28,986 bases of DNA from a virus. Shown piece by piece: positions 1 to 6,333 of this stretch. The position numbers and the translations under genes were made by a program. Below the pieces are notes generated by a model. That model had not been told where the DNA came from and did not search any database. It saw only the letters and a program-made list of their open reading frames with translations. The stretch lies in IMG/VR virus record IMGVR_UViG_3300030412_000446, positions 1 through 28,986 of that record; one strand, written 5' to 3'. Each line of letters starts with the position of its first letter. Positions within the stretch are counted from its first letter, which is position 1.

Positions 1-53
1 TCGTACACGTCCATCATTGCATCTGATTTGTGTCCGGGAGTACCTTTTTTATC
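1..53 (-). pseudogene. Fragment of a second integrase 3' region (window edge)
   Basis: Read on the minus strand, positions 36 to 1 are identical base for base to plus-strand 12493-12528 inside the integrase gene. That stretch encodes the GHKS...MMDVYD motif with the catalytic tyrosine. Just upstream the frame reads DKKGTPGHKS, while the complete integrase reads DKQQASGHKS. Both are 24 bases long from GAT to CAC, so this may be a diverged allele. A stop lies four codons further upstream, so no full integrase feeds into it, and the rest runs off the window. It follows directly the stop of the GpZ-like gene. It could be a recombinant remnant, the edge of another prophage, or an assembly artefact. 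Confidence 0.5.
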
Positions 54-642
54 TGGCAGTTGCTAACGCTTTGTTTAAAGACTTACGCAGAGCTGGCTCA
101 AATTGCTTTTTAACCTCAGCTATCACGATCTCCTCGAATGGAAACCGCTTCTTGTAGGTTTGACTCTGAACAAACTTGATTAACAACTGTAAGCCTTTAC
201 GCTTTGACCTTTGCCAAACCCCATTAACACCATTAATTGTTGCAAGGAATGTATCAGGTCTAGTCAGTAGAGCGGCTATCTTCTTGCCATCTCTCATGCT
301 TGGTATATTGCCAAACTTGTTTAATCTTATTGCTGCTGGCTGAGCATAGCCTTTGCTGTATGTACCACCTTCAACTTGAGGCAAAAGGTATGCAGCCTGA
401 ATATCTTTGATGAATACAGACGCTGTTAAATTACGCTTTGACGATCTCGTTATAGCTACACCGCGAATAGTGAACGGTGTCGGCCTATCAAACCTTTTAA
501 CCATTTCACGCTGCACTGCTTTCTGTCCTAGCTTCGCCGTTTCATTTAAAGCAACTGACACGGCAAAAGGAATTTGTTTTGTTTGTATATCCGTTAGCTG
601 CTTTGTTAATTGCCTAATCTGTTCTTCAAACGAAACAGTCAC
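49..642 (-). CDS. Phage minor tail protein Z-like structural protein
   Basis: This 197-residue protein is basic and has an amphipathic N-terminal region rich in Gln and Lys. A KRFDRPTPFT segment is followed by SSKRNLTASVFIKD and then a Gly-rich stretch, a pattern I associate with prophage minor tail protein Z or neck-type proteins; this is a resemblance from memory. The start is GTG at 642, overlapping the holin stop in a TAGTG arrangement, so translation is probably coupled. In lambda the space after the lysis genes leads to terminase, so the position is unusual for a tail gene. Translation ends at TAA (49-51), immediately before the integrase-like fragment. Family assignment is moderate; a specific role in virion assembly is inferred. 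Confidence 0.5.
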   Translation of the reverse strand: MTVSFEEQIRQLTKQLTDIQTKQIPFAVSVALNETAKLGQKAVQREMVKRFDRPTPFTIRGVAITRSSKRNLTASVFIKDIQAAYLLPQVEGGTYSKGYAQPAAIRLNKFGNIPSMRDGKKIAALLTRPDTFLATINGVNGVWQRSKRKGLQLLIKFVQSQTYKKRFPFEEIVIAEVKKQFEPALRKSLNKALATAR

Positions 643-905
643 TAGCCATGCGCCTCATCAGCCTGCTGCTGCCGTTCTTTCTCAGCTATGTCCAAATCTT
701 TTAGGCGGTTGTCTCTTTGCTTGCCCTTGATGACTAACACACCAATCCAAATCGACATGACAAGTGACACAGCTGGTGCAATCACTGGCACATAATCGAA
801 TATAGCCAAAATGCTTAACCCTACATTCGCACCCATCGCCGTCAGCCCTTTTTGCGTCAATGTCATTGCATTACTGGCCATGTGATAGATAGTCCCGTCA
901 CTCAT
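642..905 (-). CDS. Putative holin (small membrane protein)
   Basis: The chosen start is ATG at 905, seven bases after a GGAAG ribosome site, giving 87 residues; the open frame further upstream runs through a terminator hairpin and is not coding. A hydrophobic block at about residues 27-60 (VGLSILAIFDYVPVIAPAVS and onward) could form one long or two short membrane passes. It is followed by a highly charged tail (KGKQRDNRLKDLDIAEKERQ), typical of holins. It is the first gene after an intrinsic terminator and the gene in the Q position, where lambda-like phages put S. No endolysin follows it: the next gene is structural. Holin function is inferred from size, topology and place, not from a recognised family signature. 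Confidence 0.6.
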   Translation of the reverse strand: MSDGTIYHMASNAMTLTQKGLTAMGANVGLSILAIFDYVPVIAPAVSLVMSIWIGVLVIKGKQRDNRLKDLDIAEKERQQQADEAHG

Positions 906-925
906 CAATGCTTCCTTTCGCCCAT

Positions 926-957
926 AAAAAAACCCCGACGACTTTGCAGTCATCAGG
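926..957 (-). terminator. Intrinsic terminator before the lysis/late genes (tR'-like)
   Basis: On the minus strand an 11-bp stem with two G-U pairs (CCCTGATGACT, loop GCAA, AGTCGTCGGGG) is followed by seven T. It lies between the Q-position gene and the holin, the place where lambda-like phages put the terminator overcome by Q. It is followed by ATGGG, as are two other late terminators. Confidence 0.85.
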
Positions 958-1032
958 GCTTGTATATAATTTCTTAGTCACCAATCGGCACGTTGAGGCA
1001 TAAGCTACACCTGATTTTTAAAAATTGCAAAA

Positions 1033-1497
1033 CTATTTATTTCTGGATGCCTCAGCCCAACCCTCAATGATGGACGGCCACAAGTGCTCAGGATAGCCAA
1101 GATACGCAGCCAGCTTACCTATTGTCCTATCCAGTGCTTGATTAACCTTGTCACGAGAAATATTTTTATATTCGCGCTCAATCACACCCAAAGCGACCGA
1201 CATGTTGGCCTGAACGCGCTCGCCATTTCTCTTAGGATGCACACTTGGCTGGTAATATGCTCTAACAATCAACCGATGCTCATCTTCAATGCAATACGCA
1301 ACCAACGCCCCAACATACTCAACCAGGCTACTGCTCCACTCAACAGACACCCCGCGCGCCTTTGGCACAAAAGCAGCTTCTTTTGGGTAACCCTTTGGAC
1401 CGCCAATTGTTTTACTACGGCCCCACAAAATCAAACACTCATGAGCGAATTGATCTTCAGCAGGATGAGGACGAACATCAGGATGACCCATCATCAT
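1033..1497 (-). CDS. Unrecognised protein in the late-antiterminator (Q) position
   Basis: I choose an ATG at 1497, within ATGATGATG overlapping the stop of the upstream DUF1937 gene, giving 154 residues. The longer open frame upstream lies inside that gene. The C-terminal half looks helical (ISRDKVNQALDRTIGKLAAY) and ends in a Trp- and Glu-rich segment. I do not recognise a family. It is the last gene of the delayed-early block, followed by a 75-bp gap, a strong terminator and the holin, which is where lambda-type phages encode antiterminator Q. A Q-like role is an inference from position only. Other possibilities are a Holliday-junction resolvase or another nin-type protein. Confidence 0.55.
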   Translation of the reverse strand: MMMGHPDVRPHPAEDQFAHECLILWGRSKTIGGPKGYPKEAAFVPKARGVSVEWSSSLVEYVGALVAYCIEDEHRLIVRAYYQPSVHPKRNGERVQANMSVALGVIEREYKNISRDKVNQALDRTIGKLAAYLGYPEHLWPSIIEGWAEASRNK

Positions 1498-1838
1498 GAC
1501 CCTAACCCCCGCCACACATGATATTGATACTGAATTGGAATACCACATGACGCACAGAACTCAATCTCAGCCTGAACGCCAACAGAATCCTGCCAACCAT
1601 CCAAACAATAAACCGTCATCGCATCAGCTTTACGCAACATGCTCAAACAATGCTTACGCCAAAACGCCCAATCAACCGGCAAATCATGCAGCTCAGCAAT
1701 AGCATGTCCATGCACAATAGGTGAATACGCATCAAACCCATCCCGCATTAAGTACGCAGTAAAGCCCGCAACCTGCTCAAATCGCTGCTTCATCACTGTT
1801 GGATTATCGTGCGTGTAAGGGCTTGCGATATACATCAT
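1494..1838 (-). CDS. DUF1937 family protein
   Basis: The N-terminus MMYIASPYTHDNPTVMKQRF, the central YSPIVHGHAIA and the later DGWQDSVGVQAEIEFC match the DUF1937 pattern, a phage family related in fold to nucleoside 2-deoxyribosyltransferases and DUF4406. The DGW...S.G...E segment would line the presumed nucleotide pocket. The ATG at 1838 is chosen because it overlaps the preceding stop (TGATG) and follows a GGGGTGGGAG ribosome site; a GTG at 1847 is an alternative. The product has 114 residues. The biochemical activity of the family is not established to my knowledge. It sits among small delayed-early genes between replication and the late switch, all apparently translationally coupled. Confidence 0.8.
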   Translation of the reverse strand: MMYIASPYTHDNPTVMKQRFEQVAGFTAYLMRDGFDAYSPIVHGHAIAELHDLPVDWAFWRKHCLSMLRKADAMTVYCLDGWQDSVGVQAEIEFCASCGIPIQYQYHVWRGLGS

Positions 1839-2080
1839 CACTCCCACCCCTCACTTTCAGCACCCACCAACTCAGTCACCTCAAACTCAGAAGCAACCAC
1901 ATCGCCAGCCGCATCAGCCACCCGCCACCGCCTCACCACCAACGGCTCAGGCATAGCCAAATCCCAACACACATTGCACGCTCTCAAGCCGTAAACAATC
2001 TCACCGCCCATATCCACATCAACCAACATCACATCATCAACCGGCATCATGCCTTTGTTTTCAAAAAACTCTCCAGCCAC
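1838..2080 (-). CDS. Small acidic protein, unrecognised
   Basis: This 80-residue acidic protein has a GTG start overlapping the previous stop (TAGTG) and ends in a TGATG overlap with the DUF1937 gene. Seen in it: a CNVCWDL segment with two nearby cysteines, then MPEPLVVRRWRVADAAGD, which looks like a short beta-sheet region. There is no membrane segment or signal peptide. Tight coupling on both sides supports it being real. I do not recognise a family; by place it belongs with the nin-type genes between replication and late control. Confidence 0.6.
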   Translation of the reverse strand: MAGEFFENKGMMPVDDVMLVDVDMGGEIVYGLRACNVCWDLAMPEPLVVRRWRVADAAGDVVASEFEVTELVGAESEGWE

Positions 2081-2292
2081 TATCCTTCAACCTTCAAAAA
2101 ACCAGCACAAAGCAAATTATGCTCAAGCTTTGCCAGCGCTTGCGCTATCGTCCCGCCATAACCCACATGGCACTTATAGCGATTACATGACGCCACCCAC
2201 TGGCCACCGTCTTTACTGAATCGAATCGGGAAACCCATATTCCCCAAGCACTCAATCTTGCGTGCCGTATTGGCATAATCCTGCTCAACCAT
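2080..2292 (-). CDS. Small protein, unrecognised
   Basis: This 70-residue protein starts at ATG 2292, five bases after the stop of the P-like gene, with a GTCAGG stretch just upstream. It carries the segment FPIRFSKDGGQWVASCNRY followed by GGTIAQALAKLEHNL. This beta-sheet followed by an amphipathic helix resembles HicB-type or dsRBD-like folds, but no HicA partner is next to it, so a toxin-antitoxin role is not supported. The stop overlaps the GTG of the next gene. Real by spacing and coupling; function unknown. Confidence 0.6.
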   Translation of the reverse strand: MVEQDYANTARKIECLGNMGFPIRFSKDGGQWVASCNRYKCHVGYGGTIAQALAKLEHNLLCAGFLKVEG

Positions 2293-2297
2293 CCTGA

Positions 2298-2717
2298 CTA
2301 ACTCCCTTGATTTCTGGTTTTGTTTATTTCTACCATCGCTCTATCTCGTGCGGCTCTCGCTCTGGCTTTTGCAATCGCCTCATCCTCAGCCGTTCCCTTT
2401 CTCAACGCCAACTGAGCCTCAACAGCGCTAATGAACGCGGGCAGCTCTGGTGGCAACAGATTGCCCCTCACAGCCTTAACCGCATCAAGCACAGCCGCGT
2501 CATCAAACCGAAACACAGCGCGCCGCCACTCAGCAGCCATCACCAACACACCCTCAGGTGACTGCAAACGCCGCTTCCATTCATCCTTCCACTTGCCATC
2601 GAACGAAGCAAAGACCGTATCAATCACCCCGAAACCCTTCGGCATCTTCAAAGACTTATCGACTTTACCTTTACCCAATCCAGCCATAGCCAATGCTTGC
2701 TCATGTCCACTTGCCAT
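2298..2717 (-). CDS. Replication protein P-like (helicase loader candidate)
   Basis: It directly follows the O-like initiator, sharing a base with its stop (TGATG), with a strong GGGAGGG ribosome site. ATG 2717 is preferred over the GTG one codon upstream. In the 139 residues, the segment VFASFDGKWKDEWKRRLQSP followed by an EWRRAVFRFDD region resembles phage replication protein P, which recruits and loads the host DnaB helicase at the phage origin. The C-terminus is Ala-, Arg- and Glu-rich and helical, and lies next to the PPELPAFISA turn. It is shorter than lambda P (about 230 residues), so the assignment rests partly on gene order. Confidence 0.6.
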   Translation of the reverse strand: MASGHEQALAMAGLGKGKVDKSLKMPKGFGVIDTVFASFDGKWKDEWKRRLQSPEGVLVMAAEWRRAVFRFDDAAVLDAVKAVRGNLLPPELPAFISAVEAQLALRKGTAEDEAIAKARARAARDRAMVEINKTRNQGS

Positions 2718-3784
2718 CACTCAGCCCTCCCACGTCTCAAGTTAGCCGGCAAACAATCTTTAAACGACCTTGCCGCCTGTTTATCCGCTTGCTTTTGTGC
2801 CTCTGTCTTGGGTGCATCAGCCTTTGTCACCACAGGTGTTTTAACTTCAAGGCATAGCCCTCGAAACTCAGCCGCATCAGCAGGCCAAGCATCACGCCAT
2901 CGTGATAAACCATAATTCAACTGGTTTTCAGTTAACCCAGCCAACGCCTTATCCCAAGCAGATACCAACGCATCACGCACCGTTTCCTCGCGTAGCTTTG
3001 AAAAAAACTTATTCTCATACCGCATAAAAGCCACAAAAACACGCTTAGTTGCTGAATCAGGCAAAGACTGAATAAACTCAATCACCTCAGCATTGGATGT
3101 TTTAGCGCTGCTTGTAGTTGGCTCAGTGCCAGATTGATGTTTAATAAACCGTACTTCCTGCCGTTTGCAATAGCGAACAAACTCAGTCGGCCAGTTCAAT
3201 GCTTTCCACTCTTTCGCAACATTGCTTGTTACAAACTCAACAATGCACCATTCAGCCAAATCGTTTTGAACACCTGCTTGCTGCATCGCCACACGAACAT
3301 CGTTGTCAATAGAAAATTGAGGATCGATTAATTCAGGTTTTCGCGCGCGCTGTGTAATGTGGTTAAGTGACTGGTTAAAAGAGTGACTGGTTATGGGTGC
3401 AGAATCTGCACTAGCTAGGGGTGCAGAATCTGCACCACCTAGTGCAGAATTTTCACCAGTAAAACTACGTAATGGTGCAGAATCTGCACTAGCAACTTCG
3501 CTGACTTTTTCACCATTATTGAGTGTCAAAAAATAGACATTTGAACTATTTTTACTCGCCGTATTACGTCTGATTTTTTTAGAAATCAACCCCATTTCTT
3601 CCAAATCAGAAATATGATTAATCGCAGAACGCCGAGACATTTCACAAGCCTCAGCAATATAGTCATAACTAGGGAAACACATCCCCTCATCATTGGCATT
3701 ATCAGCCAACTTCAACAACACCAGCTTCCTAGCCGGATTGCCCACCTTGCAGCCCATTGCACGAACCATCAGCATCATGCTCAT
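2717..3784 (-). CDS. Phage replication initiator, O-like, with winged-helix domain
   Basis: The 355-residue protein has an N-terminal helix-turn-helix (about residues 20-90: KLVLLKLADNANDEG, then YIAEACEMSRRSAINHISDL and the wing), as in phage O-type initiators that bind origin iterons. Residues 98-130 are low-complexity, with three ADSAP repeats and a fourth imperfect copy. These are encoded by the iteron-like palindromes inside the gene, the same nested arrangement as in lambda O. The C-terminal part, probably the contact to the P-like protein, is alpha-helical and ends in a basic tail (LPANLRRGRAE). The ATG at 3784 overlaps the preceding stop (TAATG). Family and role are well supported by domain, repeats and order. 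Confidence 0.85.
   Translation of the reverse strand: MSMMLMVRAMGCKVGNPARKLVLLKLADNANDEGMCFPSYDYIAEACEMSRRSAINHISDLEEMGLISKKIRRNTASKNSSNVYFLTLNNGEKVSEVASADSAPLRSFTGENSALGGADSAPLASADSAPITSHSFNQSLNHITQRARKPELIDPQFSIDNDVRVAMQQAGVQNDLAEWCIVEFVTSNVAKEWKALNWPTEFVRYCKRQEVRFIKHQSGTEPTTSSAKTSNAEVIEFIQSLPDSATKRVFVAFMRYENKFFSKLREETVRDALVSAWDKALAGLTENQLNYGLSRWRDAWPADAAEFRGLCLEVKTPVVTKADAPKTEAQKQADKQAARSFKDCLPANLRRGRAE
3397..3489. repeat. Iteron-like palindromes, candidate replication origin
   Basis: Three perfect copies of the 15-bp palindrome GTGCAGAATCTGCAC lie at 3397-3411, 3421-3435 and 3475-3489, plus a degenerate copy at 3442-3456. All lie inside the O-like gene. Next to them, GTGACTGGTTA occurs twice (3367-3377, 3383-3393). 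AT-rich DNA lies on the other side, around 3500-3640. Lambda's origin has the same structure: four symmetric iterons and an AT-rich stretch within gene O. Confidence 0.75.
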
Positions 3785-3978
3785 TAATGAATTGAACCTT
3801 GGCTGACCATCAAATCACGCAACGCCTTCAGCACTTTAGCGATTTCCTCGCGCTCTTTTAGAAGGGCAAGAGTGTCTTCTTTCAATTCAAGAAACATTTC
3901 AGCCCAAAGTTTTGGGTTATTAGCCATTGACTCAGCAACATCATCAACCGACTGCTCAATTACTGGATAATCACTCAC
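3784..3978 (-). CDS. Small acidic helical protein before the initiator gene
   Basis: This 64-residue protein starts at GTG 3978, eight bases after a GGGAGG ribosome site, and ends in a TAATG overlap with the initiator gene. It is acidic in its first half and forms one long predicted helix (MFLELKEDTLALLKEREEIAKVLKALRDL) with heptad-like leucines, so it is likely a small coiled coil. I recognise no family. Coupling to the initiator suggests expression in the same early transcript. Confidence 0.65.
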   Translation of the reverse strand: MSDYPVIEQSVDDVAESMANNPKLWAEMFLELKEDTLALLKEREEIAKVLKALRDLMVSQGSIH

Positions 3979-4089
3979 TTAGGCCGCCTCCCAAACGTAA
4001 AAAAATAAACAAACAAGCACCAACACGCGTGCAAGCCATGAATCAAAGACTGTTTTGCGGCGCGACCCGACAACAACAACCAGCTTTCT

Positions 4090-4458
4090 TTATGCAACAT
4101 CCAACTTCCTCGTAACCGTGGGCCGTGAAACCCGTGCAACCCTAACCATTTGTGTGGGATCTAACGAAAACTGACTAACCAACACCATGAAAATGGCGAA
4201 AATACCCTTCCCGCCGACCTCCTTCACAGCCACCCAGCCACGCGCGATAGAAATCGCCAGCGCCTCAGTTTTATCCGGGAACCCTGTTTTCTCGATAATG
4301 TGATGAATGTGTGTTTTGGTTGTCGCTTCGCTGCGGTGCGTGTAATCGCTGATTTCTTTATAAGACCATGAGTTGATCCACTTGGGATAAACCGCCATTT
4401 CTTTCTTGCTCAACACCTTCTCAAGCGCTGAACTATCTTTCATTTCAACTTTAAACAT
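4090..4458 (-). CDS. LuxR-type HTH regulator in the cII position
   Basis: I choose ATG 4458 (122 residues) because AGGAGG at 4468-4473 sits nine bases upstream; the TTG at 4467 would overlap that site. Residues 16-68 form a GerE/LuxR-type helix-turn-helix: LSKKEMAVYPKWINSWSYKE, then ISDYTHRSEATTKTHIHHII, ending in KTGFPDKTEALAIAI-type sequence. There is no receiver or autoinducer domain. A short hydrophobic stretch follows (GIFAIFMVLVSQF), then a basic tail. It lies directly after cro and before the replication genes, where lambda has cII. A role in the lysis-lysogeny choice is inferred from this position. Confidence 0.75.
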   Translation of the reverse strand: MFKVEMKDSSALEKVLSKKEMAVYPKWINSWSYKEISDYTHRSEATTKTHIHHIIEKTGFPDKTEALAISIARGWVAVKEVGGKGIFAIFMVLVSQFSLDPTQMVRVARVSRPTVTRKLDVA

Positions 4459-4529
4459 AAAAATCAACCTCCTAGTCGATTACAAGCTTGCGATGAACGT
4501 GAATAATGGGAACCATGAAACAAACACAT

Positions 4530-4727
4530 CTAAGCCGCCGCACCAAAAACAAGAACCTCTTTTTTGAGAACGCCATTCGTGCGCGCCTCAATCACGGTTG
4601 CTTGGTCAGGCGTGATACGGTGGCGACCAGAAATCCAATGTCCGACCATTCCTTGGCTAACGCCAACCAAAACAGCGAACTGCTTTTGGGTAAGTCGATT
4701 TTTTTTAAGGTATTCATCTATAGTCAT
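4530..4727 (-). CDS. cro: Cro-like repressor
   Basis: This 65-residue protein is almost entirely a helix-turn-helix (MTIDEYLKKN, RLTQKQFAVLVGVSQGMVGH, then WISGRHRITPDQATVIEART) of the Cro/YdaS type. It is transcribed divergently from the CI-type repressor, with three operator-like sites between them. The ATG lies only six bases after a good -10 box (TACTAT, 4734-4739), so the mRNA may be leaderless; no Shine-Dalgarno sequence is seen. It would repress the repressor promoter and tune early transcription. The position and domain make this call firm. Confidence 0.88.
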   Translation of the reverse strand: MTIDEYLKKNRLTQKQFAVLVGVSQGMVGHWISGRHRITPDQATVIEARTNGVLKKEVLVFGAAA

Positions 4728-4733
4728 GGTGAA

Positions 4734-4762
4734 ATAGTAGCATTGCTGTTATTTACACGCAA
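4734..4762 (-). promoter_or_regulatory. PR promoter (cro and rightward operon)
   Basis: On the minus strand, -35 TTGCGT (4757-4762) and -10 TACTAT (4734-4739) are separated by 17 bp. Two operator-like sites overlap these boxes. The expected start point falls on or next to the cro ATG at 4727. Confidence 0.75.
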
Positions 4763-4799
4763 CAGCAATACTATTTGTCTGCTTATTAGCGATACTGTT
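4736..4799. promoter_or_regulatory. OR-like operator cluster (three sites)
   Basis: Three copies of a palindromic site related to AACAGCAATACTGTT lie between cro and the repressor: 4736-4750 (minus-strand reading), 4761-4775 (AACAGCAATACTATT) and 4785-4799 (ATTAGCGATACTGTT). Centre spacings are about 25 and 24 bp, close to those of lambda OR1-OR3. They cover PR and the likely repressor promoter (GATACT at 4791-4796, five bases before the repressor ATG). Confidence 0.82.
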
Positions 4800-4801
4800 T
4801 A

Positions 4802-5581
4802 ATGACAACCATGGCTAAAAGACGCGAATTATCTAGCTTTGAAGCCCAAGCGGCTGAAAATCTAAGGAAGATTTGGAACGTACGAAAAGGTGAGTTAAAG
4901 CTTACTCAAGAAAGTGCGGCGCATGCGCTTGGCTGGAACTCGCAAGGCGCTTTCAATCAATATCTACATGGCAAAGTGCCACTAAACATCAGCACAATCT
5001 TTAAAATGGCCGCGCTTTTAAGGTGCGAATACCATGAAATAACACCCGACATTATGGCATTTGCGCAAATAGAAGCTCCCACCCAGCCAACCCTGCCCGC
5101 AGTAATAGAATTTAATAAAAAAACCGCGTCTAACAACCTCATGGAAGTCATTCCAACTTATAATGTCACGGAAACATCAGATATAAATTATAGGGAGATA
5201 CCATTCTTGACGTGGGTGCAAGCCGGAGATTTTTGCGACAATAGCAGCGCATTTGACGAATTTAGCAGCGATAAACAGTTTTTTTGCCATAAGAAATGCA
5301 GCGAACAAACCTACGCGTTACAAGTTCAAGGCCCATCAATGGAGCCGGAATATTTAGACGGAGATTATATCTTTGTCGACCCACAAAGAGAGGCTATTCA
5401 CAATAGCGATGTCATCGTGAGGCTAGAAAATAGCCACGGCGCAACATTTAAGCGACTGCAAATTGTAGGTGATCGAAAGTATCTTATCGCCATCAACAAA
5501 AACTGGCCAGATCCAATCATCCCTGTTGACGAACAAGCCGTGATCTGTGGCGTGGTTATTTTCTCTGGTAAAGATAGATAA
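4802..5581 (+). CDS. cI: CI-type repressor with LexA/S24 self-cleavage domain
   Basis: The 259-residue protein has an N-terminal helix-turn-helix (about residues 33-58: KLTQESAAHALGWNSQGAFN) and a C-terminal peptidase S24 domain. The predicted cleavage bond is Ala141-Gly142 (in LTWVQAGDF, closely like lambda CI). The catalytic pair is Ser179 (QGPSMEP) and Lys217 (GATFKRL). This predicts RecA-dependent autocleavage and SOS induction. The N-terminus is slightly long, and ATG at 4811 (MAKRR) is an alternative start. No clear Shine-Dalgarno is present, and the start lies five bases after a GATACT box, so the maintenance transcript may be leaderless, as in lambda. It should bind the operators at 4736-4799 and 6265-6333. 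Confidence 0.93.
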   Translation: MTTMAKRRELSSFEAQAAENLRKIWNVRKGELKLTQESAAHALGWNSQGAFNQYLHGKVPLNISTIFKMAALLRCEYHEITPDIMAFAQIEAPTQPTLPAVIEFNKKTASNNLMEVIPTYNVTETSDINYREIPFLTWVQAGDFCDNSSAFDEFSSDKQFFCHKKCSEQTYALQVQGPSMEPEYLDGDYIFVDPQREAIHNSDVIVRLENSHGATFKRLQIVGDRKYLIAINKNWPDPIIPVDEQAVICGVVIFSGKDR

Positions 5582-5584
5582 CCA

Positions 5585-6208
5585 TCACGAACCCTCAACA
5601 ACCTGCACATCGACAACCTTAATATTCATCATATCAATATCACAGTTATAAGATAGCCCAAACCAAGCGCCAAACCTGTTTTGATACTCGGCCTTATCGC
5701 CTCTAAATCTAACAACCGTCGAGTCACCAACCCTGCTTGGATTGTACGGAAACTTAAACCCCAGAAAACCATCATTCCATCGCACGCCATTTAAAACAGC
5801 AGCTTCAATCATTCGAGGACAAACCGCCTCAGCCTCAACGTGCGCCCTATCAATCACGCAATCAATACTCTCTAAACATGCAGCAACATCCGCTTGCTTA
5901 TGCGCCAACTTTAACTCGGCTAAACAATCGCTTTGCGCAGTTTGGTCCTGATACGCCTGACACACTGATTTATCATACAGATCAATGTCATTAGGCTTGG
6001 TCTCGCTTTGTTGAATTGCTGGATTAGGATTATCAACAGCCTCTTTAACATGGCTAAACGCCCAAGCAATCGTCACCATCAAAAAGAAAAAGCCAACCAC
6101 AGAGCCACACCCTATCCCTTTACGTTTTAACTGCGCCCCGCAATGGGGACAAGACGGTGCTTTGCTCGATACTGATTTCCCGCATTCCCTGCAATCTTTT
6201 AGCGCCAT
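5585..6208 (-). CDS. Zinc-ribbon membrane protein between repressor and OL
   Basis: The start is ATG 6208, after a GGGAA site, giving 207 residues. An N-terminal zinc ribbon (Cys6-x2-Cys9 ... Cys20-x2-Cys23, with SCPHCGAQLKRKG) is followed by a membrane segment at about residues 31-52 (CGSVVGFFFLMVTIAWAF). A roughly 150-residue domain with several cysteines follows and probably lies outside the membrane. The gene is convergent with the repressor (three-base gap) and upstream of OL, the place where lambda keeps rex. This location and topology suggest a gene expressed in the lysogen, such as superinfection exclusion or lysogenic conversion; that is inference. The family of the C-terminal domain is not recognised. 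Confidence 0.7.
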   Translation of the reverse strand: MALKDCRECGKSVSSKAPSCPHCGAQLKRKGIGCGSVVGFFFLMVTIAWAFSHVKEAVDNPNPAIQQSETKPNDIDLYDKSVCQAYQDQTAQSDCLAELKLAHKQADVAACLESIDCVIDRAHVEAEAVCPRMIEAAVLNGVRWNDGFLGFKFPYNPSRVGDSTVVRFRGDKAEYQNRFGAWFGLSYNCDIDMMNIKVVDVQVVEGS

Positions 6209-6264
6209 TTCATAATTCCCATATAAGTCAAATAGCAGTCTAGCAAACGCCAATCACAAATAAA

Positions 6265-6333
6265 AACAGCAATACTGTTGACAGGTAAACAGCAATACTA
6301 TTATTCTATCCCTAAACAGCCAAACACTGTTTA
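6265..6333. promoter_or_regulatory. OL-like operator cluster
   Basis: A perfect palindrome AACAGCAATACTGTT lies at 6265-6279 and AACAGCAATACTATT at 6288-6302, with centres 23 bp apart. A looser element with 7-bp arms (TAAACAG, seven-base spacer, CTGTTTA) covers 6313-6333. The first two match the sites between cro and cI, so this is the second repressor-binding cluster, over PL. Confidence 0.85.
6278..6307 (+). promoter_or_regulatory. PL promoter
   Basis: A consensus -35 TTGACA (6278-6283) is followed, after 17-18 bp, by an AT-rich -10 (TTATTC at 6301 or TATTCT at 6302). The -35 overlaps the first operator and the spacer contains the second, so repressor binding would block it. It drives the plus-strand early operon ending in the integrase. 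Confidence 0.85.

Noticed and set aside
954-1032. Late promoter (PR'-like) upstream of the holin terminator
   Set aside because: TTATATA and TTGCAA elements are present, but no pair has acceptable spacing with good matches, so I do not list it as a feature.
2080-2292. HicB-type antitoxin
   Set aside because: The sequence has a weak resemblance to a HicB fold but no HicA-like toxin gene is adjacent, so a toxin-antitoxin call is not supported.
3979-4089. 20-residue minus-strand frame between the LuxR-type and small acidic genes
   Set aside because: Too short and without a ribosome site; the interval otherwise holds only the GGGAGG site of the next gene.
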